Shown here: in pieces, positions 49,701 to 55,454 of the stretch | Numbering within the stretch: position 1 is the first letter of the stretch | Layout of the letters: each line of letters begins with the position of its first letter | Source: Breznakia pachnodae | Lineage (GTDB): Bacteria > Bacillota_I > Bacilli_A > Erysipelotrichales > Erysipelotrichaceae | Direction of reading: 5' to 3' | Assembly (NCBI RefSeq): GCF_030814225.1 | Contig: NZ_JAUSUR010000003.1 | Span: 1-64,000 of the forward strand | DNA length: 64,000 nt | Translations under genes and position numbers: made by a program | The notes under the pieces: model-generated | Told to the model about the DNA's origin: nothing | Seen by the model: the letters and a program-made list of their open reading frames with translations, nothing else | Database searches by the model: none

Positions 49701-50175
49701 AGTTGTAAGAGATGCAATTCCAGAATTCACAAAATATGTAGATGGAAGTGTATCGAATATTGAAGTGAATGGAGTTATGGTGAATGGCAAGAGTGTTGTT
49801 TATGATGGAAATGACTATGTACAATGGGAGATTCCAGTTATAAAGGCAAATGAAAGTGTAACCGTAACCTTCAAAGTAACAATCAATGCCGACTTTAACG
49901 GCGAAGTAACAAATATTGCAGAAGGTAAGATTCTTGAAAAAGATAATACAGGATGTGAAGATAAGTTTACGCCAAGTAATAAAGTAGTGGATAAGTTTGT
50001 TACTAAAGATGGAAGTAAAAATCCATCAAAAGATCCTTCTAAAAACCCATCAGTAGCACCAGGTACAGAAGGGGCGAATACAGGAGATACAACGAATCTT
50101 AATACAACGACAGCGCTTGCATTCATTAGTTTGATGGCAATTGTTGCGATAATCAAAAGAAGAAAAAGAGCATAA
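37705..50175 (+). CDS. Giant secreted DUF11-repeat protein 2 (4156 aa), putative adhesin or fibre
   Basis: A signal peptide (about 1-37, ending SIIKAEDE) precedes a non-repeat region of about 1000 residues. At least 24 DUF11-like units of roughly 115-150 residues follow (nucleotides about 40813-49985), then a Ser/Pro/Lys linker and a C-terminal ANTGDTTN, hydrophobic segment and KRRKRA tail. As in giant 1 a canonical LPxTG is missing, but TGDxTN is shared by both, so it may be a variant sorting signal. The start at 37705 has GGAGGG. The gene alone spans 12.5 kb and is driven by promoter D. Long stalk-like display is inferred from the domain array. Confidence 0.87.
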   Translation: MIKNKWKERFDKTFKLTIILTLLVGIFTTNYSSIIKAEDEHDFKIQLNWLDDNKQILTEPLAEQSPTSFDAKTFAYHIRYESVHEAEIGEVEIRVPRYIFNTRDGNGVELSEIGVVHSSETGGASSFRYTIDTETNEIVITNYAKINAGTLFDCDVLYKYNPGEIANGTTSEIKATVKTVEEGVEVTGESNALTTKVNTTIGSIKSFKGIENQYIQWQSHWGTPDADADKYYYVYWRTNYYMDGQSQPATITVEDIMKADDEGEIIAISQHPNTASVSETGLVFGGDLSTIQFTANSYDSRRASVGVLVRYPKEKEDNSKTTKVENTIRYTATGVDDGSVSNDYTQTYTIIDGDYEYNEFGVRISKEAISDGSVSLYNAAVTTLQNGSEFNFNRSFVARLYVEGKSIAPYKAELIDDFVSIKSDSGTAFEQLNPDDYMILSFNARSEETQMVKDPNTGKWVAQKVDSATPLKVYVRVLGVSENDGWVEITNPDPTKITYSYEDGTIPANAYQIKIVQDECVEDLSMMIDRIVYQIHPTDHVVEKSGMTGDPADSIIKATDTSATLRNEAMTYVYDNTGTRVAIPETDDYVGNDETDIQMRRDRDLAVYGSYVQRQMAEVQLGSVTMSTTAGKALQEYSNNTADASFDLRYQLSSLTTITGGGLSEQELVEMDGFAPQYHGTFYDLLPLGMMYDSSKGITVYGPRGEGYGTLDGVEVIENYRGSGRTMLVINVSYSPGYNYVESLGIVRSGFQIDVNTKISWAAAADFNNSLHNQMAFMSEEELYGELADDGSYYGEGTYLGSDELQELFSDLNNDGITDSKNVSYGQRVSTVKGTTSSEVGFQKKAKNRQDSIYSLTGATANAMDSYSYELRLTNSDAVSAKNLIFYDRLENAVPNGEEYWQGTFTGISTATASLQGADPVVYYSLNPDAPYDLDNNLDDGTNGWTTTQPDNLADVKAIAVDLRKDSENEEFILGKEESVAVTVYMNAPEEYKKDSEGNALYAYNQPHYTGITNNAGSELPADMDGNITKVELLDKVVSIRKSSNPISGSKDDPKQVALGSNISYELRIENTGNLGMTNVHMEDVLPDGLELSEENYNDIHITNNSVYYGVIHDQDGINVTREGQKLSFVFDNISAKEYLTIYVKVKVKENASGKLFDNTAKITEFNGAPHLVESNTTYHRSLNAPIKSTDQSDTSGFVQPGDIITYTLDYENDRDRATYLQMRDELPVDVIYQPTTMKVFIDDVEAELGTDYSFSDFSVFSKRLIWEFDSVPDKSKVRIEYQVKVKEDLSAGITINNIVYSRVDKNQYTYFESETTNTVNPVKTVSPGQSTSVGLGQELTYTVTYKNTSDVTQDVLIKDAIPTGTTYVNGSAVAKEGGAFHSNTDFANDTVEMSFAAVDPGEIVALEFKVTVSDISSITQVENTGTVKVDNDPEVTTNKVVNKIEQPPVKTNDKIEVGGAVKPGDTITYTLKYKNEGTASKYLEFVDELPEEVVFAGEDTIKVTLDGSEISEGSSTFSFDATDTANSTELKWIFDSLAGGKEVIITFDVKVKDTLQPVAGTEIENTLEYRLSDNDVYTETSTKNYINGVKSVDVGDLTIVESGDTLIYTIEYLNTTDVNQAVVIRDAAPAGTTLIAGSASVVDGPAITPAETGNDVEWSFPTVASQETLKVQFSVKVDYGITSEVIKNTGEIEVDGSTITTNEVKNPVNPKRSDIGEGNGVTAGDIIEYSIRHVNYSKDSQKVVITDTVPAGSTLVSDSAKTTADSIDASDIEIDGNKITWTFDEVKVNEKAEVTFKVKVNDSGVVEEIKNTGGIELDNDPLVQTNTITNPIDPKTASPAEGSQVFVGDEIEYTVRYKNNSNEEQEVLIEDTIPTGTKLVDNSAVISPDSDVTTTDIVESSAKVSWKFASVQPGKTAKVTFKVKVTEDAVNSVTNQAEITANNYKITTNELTHNAENEAEKTNDKIEFGGAVKPGDTITYTLKYKNDSNEKKYLEFVDELPEEVTFLGDDTVQVKVDGTAIGGNDGVYTYISKATTNSTELRWIFDEVAAGEEVVITFDVKVKDTLQPVVGTEIENTLEYRLSDNGAYKETSTKNYLNGLKSVDAGDLTPVKSGDTLIYTIEYMNTTDANQSVVIKDAAPTGTTLVNGSANVINGTGTILENAGSVEWTLPVVAPQEVIKVEFSVKVNENTTENVIKNTGIINVDGNDLETNEVQNPVNIKSVNPGNGNGVSVGDIVEYTIRHENYSTQNQKVVITDIVPAGTTYVADSATVTADSIDATSISGISLGPIMWTFNEVKPGEVAEVTFKVKVTGTGIEEIENTGMLKVNNDPSIKTNSVINPVEPKKASPGDGNGVNVGDKISYTVRYKNNSTEVQEVQIDDVIPTGTKLVSGSAAVTANSEVTTTDILEGNDKITWKFASVQPDETVEVTFDVIVTKDAVNVVTNTADISANGYKVITNDVKNPIEPKKSNPGNGNGVSIGEKVDYTIAHTNETTANQKVVIKDTIPAGTTLVEDSAKVTGDSINATDITVSGTTITWTFDEVQPGEKAEATFQVKVVGGSGIEEVTNAGSIQINNDPLVTTNEIIHPVAPKTATPSDGSEVFVGDEIEYNVQYKNNTDEAQEVLISDLIPNGTKLIDNSAVVTNDSDVMTTDILESNDKVTWKFAVVQPNETVKVSFKVKVTADAVDKVTNKASITAGDYEVETNNVTHSVEKEAEKTNDKVEIGGAIKPGDTITYTLKYKNESNEKKYLEFVDELPEEVDFLGDDTIKVTVDDAEIASDAGVYTYTKADTTNSKELKWIFDEVAAGEEVIITFEVKVKDTIEPVAGMEIENTLEYRFTNTGSYYESATKNYINAVKTVDVGDLTPVKSGDTLVYTLDYKNTTNANQEVVIKDSAPAGTTIVSGSAEVVSGTGTPAETDGDVEWTFATVGPQETVSVKFAVKAKEKTLVEVIKNKGLVVVDGTSRATNEVKNPLNPKDVTPGDNYGVSVGDTLDYTIRHVNYSTEDQKVIITDTVPAGTKLVAGSAEVTSGSIAASDISINGDLITWTFDKVEPNEKAEVTFKVKVVGGSGIEEVQNAGGIQVNNNPSVVTNKVTNPIDPKTATPKDGNGINVGDRIEYTVRYKNNSTEAQEVIIEDEIPVGTDLISNSAAVHADSDVFVADISESTNKVTWKFTTVQPGEEVKVVFSVVVNKDAIDVVTNEASISANGYKVKTNEIENPVELKKATPGNGNGVNVGDVIDYTIEHTNRTDENQKVVITDVVPAGTQLINGSADVTSGSIAASDITVSGTTITWTFDEVKPNEKVEVTFKVKVIGSGIEEIENAGEITVNNNPIVTTNKVTNPVEPKTANPGDGNGVNIGDKIDYTVSYKNNSTEVQEVIIDDKLPTGTKLVAGSALVGVNSDVTTTDIKEDTDKVTWKFNSVQPGETVEVTFSVIVTKDAVDEITNKANISANGYKVKTNEVKNPVEPKKATPGNGNGVNVGDTIGYSIDHTNKTSENQKVVISDTVPVGTTYVDGSAKVTKDSIKADDITVSGNIITWTFDEVKPNEKVEVTFKVKVTDPGTGEIENAGEIIVNNDPLVITNKVTNPIGVKTANPADGSGVNVGDKIDYTVRYKNNASDVQEVIIDDKLPTGTKLVAGSAAVSPNSNVTTADIKETSDKVTWKFNSIQPGETVEVTFSVIVTKDAEDVIANKADISANGYKVKTNEVTNPVESKKATPGNGSGVNVGDTIDYSIDHTNRTEDNQKVVITDTIPTGTTYVDDSAKVTKDSLKANDISVNGDLITWTFDEVKPNEKVEVTFQVKVTGESGEIENAGEIIVNDNPLVVTNKVTNPIAPKQALNEFEDGMVYVGDEIDYQISYKNNTDEAQKVVITDPIPTGTKLVSGSADASIDDVEITETDDKLTWIFDSVAPGEEISVTFSVKVTKDAVDEVKNTASIKAGDYDIASNAVTHKVASPKLELVKTSSYDKSKDLVFGSEVEYQITVTNSGNGDANNVVVRDAIPEFTKYVDGSVSNIEVNGVMVNGKSVVYDGNDYVQWEIPVIKANESVTVTFKVTINADFNGEVTNIAEGKILEKDNTGCEDKFTPSNKVVDKFVTKDGSKNPSKDPSKNPSVAPGTEGANTGDTTNLNTTTALAFISLMAIVAIIKRRKRA
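40813..49985 (+). repeat. Hierarchical DUF11 repeat array
   Basis: Unit starts lie near 40813, 41258, 41669, 42055, 42472, 42832, 43204, 43582, 44005, 44362, 44733, 45102, 45475, 45853, 46271, 46632, 47004, 47374, 47743, 48111, 48481, 48849, 49216 and 49578. Units from the fourth on fall into four types: A (KPGDTITYTLKYKN), B (VKSGDTLIYTIEY), C (VGDTIDYTIRHVN and a C' form) and D (VGDKIDYTVRYKNN). Their order is ABCD, then ABCDC'D, then ABCDC'DC'DC'D, then a unique last unit. Confidence 0.85.
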
Positions 50176-50180
50176 TTCTA

Positions 50181-50217
50181 AAAAGAGACAATCATTCAAG
50201 TGATTGTTTCTTTTTTT
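50181..50217 (+). terminator. Terminator of giant gene 2
   Basis: ACAATCA (50188-50194) pairs with TGATTGT (50201-50207). The stem extends through 50181-50187 with 50208-50214 and runs into a T-tract. The T-tract also forms the start of the Pho-box array. Confidence 0.82.
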
Positions 50218-50269
50218 AACCGTTTCTTAACAAAACATTTATAAGCAGTTTATGTAAGAGATTTATACT
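50216..50269 (+). promoter_or_regulatory. PhoP-box array and promoter of the pst operon
   Basis: Four hexamers spaced exactly 11 bp apart are TTAACC (50216), TTAACA (50227), TTTATA (50238) and TTTATG (50249). They match the Bacillus PhoP pattern TT[A/C/T]ACA-N5, with the last two diverged. A -10 box TATACT (50264-50269) follows 9 bp after the array and no -35 box is seen, as expected for an activated promoter. Confidence 0.75.
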
Positions 50270-50295
50270 TTAAGTGGCTAAAGGGAGGAATTTTT

Positions 50296-51111
50296 ATGAC
50301 GAAAAAAATATGGGGGATTGCACTTGTGTGTAGTTTACTACTTGCCGGATGTGGTGGAAGATCATCAGGTAAAGATGGTGCATCTAACTATATTGTAGGA
50401 GGTTCTACATCTGTACAGCCACTGATGGAGCAACTGGCAGAAAAATACAATGAATCAACAGGAGCTCTAGTTACTGTACAAGGTGGTGGATCTAGTGTTG
50501 GTACCAAAGGTACAATCGATGGAACATTTGATGTAGGTATGGTTTCAAGAGACTTAAAAGAAGATGAAGCTGAAAAGTTAGATGAAACGATAATTGCATG
50601 GGATGGAATTATTGTGATTGTTAACAAAGATAACCCCGTACAAGATTTATCCCTGGATCAAGTAAAAAAGATTTTTACTGGAGAAATTATCAACTGGAAA
50701 GATGTTGGTGGTGAAGATAAGGAAATCGCAGTTGTATCAAGAGAAGAAGGTTCAGGAACGCGTGATGGGTTTGAATCGGTTGTTGGATTTGAAACGGCAG
50801 AATTGATTAGCAATTCAGATATTCAAAATGCAACAGGATCAGTGATTAGTGATGTGTCTGGTAATACCCATGCAATTGGTTATATTTCACTAGGCTCAAA
50901 TTCAAACCAGGTCAAAGCTGTTAGCATTGAAGGTGTGAAGGCTGATGAAGATACAATTAAAGATGGAAGTTATAAATTGCGAAGACCATTTACATTATGT
51001 GTGATAAAGGGAAGTGAAGAAGCAGAAGCACTGTTTGAATTCATATTCTCTGATGAAGGAAAAGCGATTATTCAGGAACAAAAATATATTCCTGTAGAAA
51101 GAGCAGAGTAA
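50296..51111 (+). CDS. pstS: Phosphate ABC transporter substrate-binding lipoprotein
   Basis: The 271-aa protein binds phosphate outside the membrane for high-affinity uptake. It has an SPase II signal (LLAGC, Cys near residue 19) and PstS landmarks: GGSTSVQPLM, GGGSSVGTKG and REEGSGTRDGFE, which form phosphate-contact loops. It follows a Pho-box promoter and starts the pstSCAB-phoU operon. The ribosome site is AGGGAGG. Confidence 0.96.
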   Translation: MTKKIWGIALVCSLLLAGCGGRSSGKDGASNYIVGGSTSVQPLMEQLAEKYNESTGALVTVQGGGSSVGTKGTIDGTFDVGMVSRDLKEDEAEKLDETIIAWDGIIVIVNKDNPVQDLSLDQVKKIFTGEIINWKDVGGEDKEIAVVSREEGSGTRDGFESVVGFETAELISNSDIQNATGSVISDVSGNTHAIGYISLGSNSNQVKAVSIEGVKADEDTIKDGSYKLRRPFTLCVIKGSEEAEALFEFIFSDEGKAIIQEQKYIPVERAE

Positions 51112-51117
51112 ATGAGC

Positions 51118-51140
51118 AAGCACACAATTGTGTGCTTTTG
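51118..51140 (+). other. Hairpin between pstS and pstC
   Basis: A perfect palindrome AAGCACACAATTGTGTGCTT (51118-51137) with a short T stretch can act as a partial terminator or mRNA stabiliser, raising PstS over the permease genes. Confidence 0.65.
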
Positions 51141-51157
51141 CACTAGAGAGGAGTTCT

Positions 51158-52042
51158 ATGAATTCAATTGAATATAAGAAAAGATTAGATAGTGTATTTA
51201 AAAAGATTGTATTCTTTTTCACTTTTATTTCGGTTTTGGCACTTGCTGCAATATTGATTTTTACCTTAATAAAAGCATTACCATTATTTAAAGAAGTAGA
51301 TATTATTTCATTTATTACATCTGATGTCTGGGCACCAACAAGTGGTCAGTATGGAATCTTATCATTTATTGTGGCAAGTGTTCTTACAACGATTGCTGCT
51401 GTAATTATTGGGATCCCAGTTGGATTATATACAGCTATTTTTATTAGCGAAATAGCACCTAAGAAAATTGGAAATGTCGTATTGTCAGCAGTTGAAATAT
51501 TAGCAGCAATACCAAGTGTTGTTTATGGATTCTTTGGATTAACGTTAGTAGTTCCCCTTGTTCAGGAAGTATTTGGATTACGTAGTGGTTCAACTTTACT
51601 AACTGCTTCGATTATTCTGGCACTTATGATTTTACCAACCGTAGTATCACTTTCGACATCTGCATTAAAAAGTGTTCCTAAAACAATTGATGAAGGATCG
51701 CTGGCTCTAGGTGCTACCAAAATACAAACAATTTTTAAAGTGAAAATACCATATGCAAAAAGTGGTATTCTGACATCGTTCTTATTGGGGTTAGGTAGAG
51801 CGCTTGGGGAAACAATGGCAGTAATCTTAGTTGCTGGTAACTCTAACGCAATGCCAATCCTTAATCCTCTATATGAAGCATTCTTAAGCGGAGGACGAAC
51901 GCTTACAGGAAATATAGTAATGGAGTTGGCATATGCGAGTGGAACGCATGAGGCGGCTTTATTTGCGACAGGAGTTGTATTATTTATCTTTGTAAGTATT
52001 ATTAACATCTTCATTTTATTTGTGAAGAAAAGAGAGGTGTAG
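51158..52042 (+). CDS. pstC: Phosphate ABC transporter permease PstC
   Basis: The 294-aa permease has about six membrane helices and typical PstC segments such as PTSGQYGILSFIVASVLTT, IPSVVYGFFGL and the EAA-like loop GSLALGATKIQTIFKV. The ATG at 51158 has an AGAGGAG site; the longer frame from 51128 runs through the hairpin and is rejected. It is 4 bases before pstA. Confidence 0.96.
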   Translation: MNSIEYKKRLDSVFKKIVFFFTFISVLALAAILIFTLIKALPLFKEVDIISFITSDVWAPTSGQYGILSFIVASVLTTIAAVIIGIPVGLYTAIFISEIAPKKIGNVVLSAVEILAAIPSVVYGFFGLTLVVPLVQEVFGLRSGSTLLTASIILALMILPTVVSLSTSALKSVPKTIDEGSLALGATKIQTIFKVKIPYAKSGILTSFLLGLGRALGETMAVILVAGNSNAMPILNPLYEAFLSGGRTLTGNIVMELAYASGTHEAALFATGVVLFIFVSIINIFILFVKKREV

Positions 52043-52045
52043 AGT

Positions 52046-52903
52046 ATGAGCAGGAAAGTAAAAGACAATATCCAACTTGCTCTTATCTGGATTGCAAGTG
52101 CAATTACTATTCTTTCTTTAGTTCTAATTGTAGGATTTGTATTAAAGAATGGATTATCTCATATTAGTTTTGATTTCTTATTCAATAGTTACAGTGTAAG
52201 TAATCATGAAAACAGTGGTATATTGCCAATGATTGTTGGAACGATTTATATCGTAGTATTAACCCTGTTGATTGCAACACCTATTAGTATCTTCAGTGCT
52301 ATTTACTTAAATGAATATGCAAGAGATACAAGAGTGACTAGAATTATTCGTTTTGCAATTGATGGGTTAGTAAGTGTACCTAGTATCGTATATGGATTGT
52401 TTGGATTTAGTCTGTTTGTAACAATACTACAGCCACTAACCAATGGATATTCGATATTATCAGGTTCCCTAACCTTAACTATTATGATCTTACCAATCTT
52501 AATTAAAACGATTGAGGAAACATTAAAAACAATACCTAATGACTTGCGTGAAGCCTCTTATGGTTTAGGTGCAAGTAAGGTGCAAACCATATTTAAAGTA
52601 ATTTTACCTACAAGTATGAGTGGTATCATTAGTGCTATCATCTTAGGAATGGGTAGAATTATTTCTGAGAGTGCCCCACTACTTTTAACAGCAGGAATGG
52701 TATACTATATGCCAGAGGGAATCTTCTCATCAAGTAGAACATTAACAACGCATTTATATTATTTAGCTAGTGAAGGTGTTAACGACGCAGCTAAATCACA
52801 AGCATATGCAACAGCAACCATCTTAATTATCTTAATCGTATTATTAAATTTATTAACAAAATGGGTTGCAAAAAGAATCAACAAGAAAGTAGGTAAAAGC
52901 TAA
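52046..52903 (+). CDS. pstA: Phosphate ABC transporter permease PstA
   Basis: The 285-aa permease carries PstA landmarks [14 protein letters not shown] and the EAA loop [21 protein letters not shown]. It pairs with PstC to form the membrane channel. Its stop codon overlaps the pstB start by one base. Confidence 0.96.
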   Translation: MSRKVKDNIQLALIWIASAITILSLVLIVGFVLKNGLSHISFDFLFNSYSVSNHENSGILPMIVGTIYIVVLTLLIATPISIFSAIYLNEYARDTRVTRIIRFAIDGLVSVPSIVYGLFGFSLFVTILQPLTNGYSILSGSLTLTIMILPILIKTIEETLKTIPNDLREASYGLGASKVQTIFKVILPTSMSGIISAIILGMGRIISESAPLLLTAGMVYYMPEGIFSSSRTLTTHLYYLASEGVNDAAKSQAYATATILIILIVLLNLLTKWVAKRINKKVGKS

Positions 52904-53661
52904 TGGAAGATATCAAGTTCGATGTGAAGAATTTAGATTTATATTATGGAGATTTTCAGGCATTAAAGAATATTAATTTAGAAATTAGAGCAAATAAAGT
53001 CACAGCATTAATCGGACCTTCTGGGTGTGGGAAAAGTACCTTTTTAAGAACGCTAAATCGAATGAATGATTTAGTAGATGGTGTACGCATTGAAGGTGAT
53101 GTAATCTTTGATGGAAGTAATTTACTATCTTCACAAACGGATGTGATTGGACTTCGTACCAAAGTAGGTATGGTATTTCAAAAACCAAATCCATTTCCTA
53201 TGAGTATTTTTGACAATGTTGCATATGGACCAAGATGTCAGGGAATTAAAGACAAAAAAGAATTAAACGAAATCGTGGAAACGTCATTAAAGCAAGCAGC
53301 TTTATGGGATGAAGTACAAGATCGTTTAAATAAAAATGCAATGGGATTATCTGGTGGACAACAACAACGTTTATGTATCGCCAGAGCAATCGCAATGAAG
53401 CCGGAAGTCATTCTTATGGATGAGCCAACAAGTGCGTTAGATCCAATTGCTACAAAAAAAATTGAAGAATTGATTGATGTATTGAAAAAAGAATATACAA
53501 TATTAATTGTAACCCACTCAATGCAACAGGCATCAAGGGTAAGTGACGATACAGCATTCTTCCTATTGGGAGAAGTTATTGAATTTGATTCTACTTTAAA
53601 ATTATTCTCTAATCCAAAAAACAAGAAAACGGAAGATTATATTACAGGTAGATTCGGATAG
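52903..53661 (+). CDS. pstB: Phosphate ABC transporter ATPase
   Basis: The 252-aa ATPase shows Walker [10 protein letters not shown], the PstB-typical [18 protein letters not shown], signature [16 protein letters not shown] and Walker [13 protein letters not shown]. It powers phosphate import through PstCA. It begins on the last base of pstA. Confidence 0.97.
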   Translation: MEDIKFDVKNLDLYYGDFQALKNINLEIRANKVTALIGPSGCGKSTFLRTLNRMNDLVDGVRIEGDVIFDGSNLLSSQTDVIGLRTKVGMVFQKPNPFPMSIFDNVAYGPRCQGIKDKKELNEIVETSLKQAALWDEVQDRLNKNAMGLSGGQQQRLCIARAIAMKPEVILMDEPTSALDPIATKKIEELIDVLKKEYTILIVTHSMQQASRVSDDTAFFLLGEVIEFDSTLKLFSNPKNKKTEDYITGRFG

Positions 53662-53670
53662 GAGGTCCAT

Positions 53671-54327
53671 ATGATCAAATTAGATAAGAAGTTAAAGAAA
53701 TTGGAGACGAGTGTTATCCACATGGGTGAACAAGTAATTGAACAACATCGCAGATGTGCTAAGGTACTGACAAACTACGATGACAAGTTGGCTCATGAAA
53801 TCATAGACAATGATGAAATCATTAATAACTACGAAATAAACATCAATGATCAGGCAATTGCTGACATTGTATTGCTTCGTCCAGTTGCTACTGATTTACG
53901 TCGTGTACTAGTAGCAATCAAAATTGCATCTGATTTAGAAAGAATCGGAGACTATGCTAAAGGATTGGCAACGTATATTTTGAAGAACAGTGATGAAGAT
54001 GAATATGATCACTTATTAAATCATGCAGTAATCATGGAAAACAAACTGATTCAAATACTAGAAGCAGTTATGAAAAGTTACCAAGAAAAAGATGTACAAA
54101 GTGCATATGAAATACCAAAAGAAGATGAAGCTTTGAATAATTTATTACGTGAATTTCGTCATAAATTAGTGGAAGAAAAAGATCCAAATTTAAAACATGT
54201 ATTCTATCTCTCTAATTTGTTTAGAAACATTGAAAGAGCAGGAGATCACAGTGTAAATATTTGTGAACATATTGTTTACCTATGTAAAGGTATCCAATAT
54301 GACTTTGATAAAGTTTCAGCACTATAG
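53671..54327 (+). CDS. phoU: Phosphate transport/signalling regulator PhoU
   Basis: The 218-aa protein is all-helical with the two PhoU repeats, including the metal-binding ExxxD-type motifs DLERIGDYAKG (near residue 90) and NIERAGDHSVNICEHIVY (near residue 190). PhoU links the Pst transporter to the PhoR-type kinase and represses the response when phosphate is plentiful. It is the last gene of the operon. Promoter F starts three bases after it. Confidence 0.95.
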   Translation: MIKLDKKLKKLETSVIHMGEQVIEQHRRCAKVLTNYDDKLAHEIIDNDEIINNYEININDQAIADIVLLRPVATDLRRVLVAIKIASDLERIGDYAKGLATYILKNSDEDEYDHLLNHAVIMENKLIQILEAVMKSYQEKDVQSAYEIPKEDEALNNLLREFRHKLVEEKDPNLKHVFYLSNLFRNIERAGDHSVNICEHIVYLCKGIQYDFDKVSAL

Positions 54328-54329
54328 AA

Positions 54330-54358
54330 CGAACCCTTTTCAGTTTTATAATGTCTTA
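54330..54358 (+). promoter_or_regulatory. ECF-type promoter F, after phoU
   Basis: CGAACC (54330-54335), 17 bp, then GTCTTA (54353-54358). It shares GAACCCTTTTCA with promoter B and GTCTTA with promoter E. The start codon follows about 20 bases later. Confidence 0.62.
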
Positions 54359-54378
54359 ATAAATGAAGGAGAAAAGTT

Positions 54379-54825
54379 ATGGATGAAAATTTTATGCAAG
54401 ATAACTTACCTTTATTTATAGGGGTATTTGCAACAGTGTGTATTGTAATTGTAGTTTTAATGATTGTTTCTAGTAGGAAACAGAAAGCAAAAAAGAAGAC
54501 ATTGTTGTCTTCCAATGACAATTTAGTAGAGGTTGAATTCGATTATCCAGCCGTACCAAGAGAGCGAGTTATTATGAATCCTGGTACAACTGAATATGTA
54601 CTTCACTCAGTAAATGGCAAAGCTGCTGATTTAATTAGCCGTTCTATTTTAGTTCCTGCAGGGAAATTAGAACTTGATGTTGAGTTCTATCAATTATCAA
54701 TGGGTAAGAAAATTGCCAAGTCATTAGCCAGAAGTGAAATAACATTTGCAATTGAAAAAGGTAAAAAGTATCAGATTACATACAATTATTTAGATAAGAT
54801 ATTTGAATGTAAGGAAACAAAGTAA
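54379..54825 (+). CDS. Small membrane-anchored protein of unknown function
   Basis: I do not recognise this 148-aa protein. One N-terminal membrane helix (about 11-31) is followed by a basic stretch (SSRKQKAKKK). By the positive-inside rule that leaves the rest in the cytoplasm, a beta-rich domain containing VPAGKLELDVEFYQ near residue 95. It lies directly after phoU, but its own ECF-like promoter suggests it belongs with the sigma-factor modules rather than the phosphate system. Confidence 0.7.
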   Translation: MDENFMQDNLPLFIGVFATVCIVIVVLMIVSSRKQKAKKKTLLSSNDNLVEVEFDYPAVPRERVIMNPGTTEYVLHSVNGKAADLISRSILVPAGKLELDVEFYQLSMGKKIAKSLARSEITFAIEKGKKYQITYNYLDKIFECKETK

Positions 54826-54853
54826 AAGTGAGAAATTAAATCTCACTTTTTTT
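54824..54853. terminator. Bidirectional terminator
   Basis: AAAAGTGAGA (54824-54833) pairs with TCTCACTTTT (54841-54850) and continues as a T-run. It lies between convergent genes, and the minus-strand acetyltransferase stop codon is inside it. Confidence 0.85.
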
Positions 54854-55306
54854 GTGAATCATAGCTTGAAAACGAATGCCTGAGGATACTTGTTCTTCTC
54901 CATCAATAACAAATCCTAACTTCTCATATGCAGGAATTGCATATGGAGATGAATGTACCGTAATTGGTTGCTTACCATCATACCAGTTTCGTAGTACATG
55001 ATTAAACAACTGTTTTGCAATGCCCTTGTGATGATAGTCTTTATTCACAAACATCAACGTAATTGCACATGGCTGACGCATGGCAATCATTCCAACAATC
55101 TTATTATCTATACTGGCGCCAAAAATAATAATTTTATCTTCATCCATGAGATGAAGAATATTTTCGACATTAGTATAGCTCAAAAATTCATCTACACCTT
55201 CTTGTGTATAATCGTTACCTACAAATTCCATAAAGGTAGTTTCCACAAGTTTCATCGTTTCAATTATTTTGTCTTTGGTTTTAATCTCGTTAATTTGGAT
55301 TTTCAT
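54836..55306 (-). CDS. GNAT-family N-acetyltransferase
   Basis: The 156-aa protein shows the GNAT acetyl-CoA loop region VNKDYHHKGIAKQLFNHVL (about 88-107) and the strand VHSSPYAIPAYEKLGFV. The substrate is unknown. It is monocistronic, with a GAAGAGGA ribosome site, and is divergent from the two-component system downstream. Confidence 0.88.
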   Translation of the reverse strand: MKIQINEIKTKDKIIETMKLVETTFMEFVGNDYTQEGVDEFLSYTNVENILHLMDEDKIIIFGASIDNKIVGMIAMRQPCAITLMFVNKDYHHKGIAKQLFNHVLRNWYDGKQPITVHSSPYAIPAYEKLGFVIDGEEQVSSGIRFQAMIHKKSEI

Positions 55307-55368
55307 AAAATCTTATCCTCTTCTGTTATCTTAAGTATATAATAAATATATACTGATAAATAGTACGT

Positions 55369-55433
55369 TTCACAAAAATTTCACATAGAAAACGGCTGAA
55401 TTCCATACATAAACGAAGAAAGTGCTATATAAT
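55369..55433 (+). promoter_or_regulatory. PhoP-box-like repeat and promoter of two-component system 2
   Basis: TTCACA (55369-55374), five bases, TTCACA (55380-55385) is an exact 11-bp direct repeat fitting the PhoP pattern. TATAAT (55428-55433) is the likely -10 box. The distance between them is longer than at pstS, so direct activation is uncertain. Confidence 0.5.
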
Positions 55434-55454
55434 AGACTCAGGAGAAACTATATT

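Noticed and set aside
40800..50000. The long repeat region as a CRISPR array or other DNA-level repeat
   Set aside because: The periodicity is at protein level in one continuous frame, with unit length near 350 bases and divergent copies, so it is a coding repeat.
26306..50175. Canonical LPxTG sorting signals in the surface proteins
   Set aside because: None is present at any of the four C-termini; only TGDxTN (giants) or a plain helix with a basic tail (Flg_new-like) is seen.
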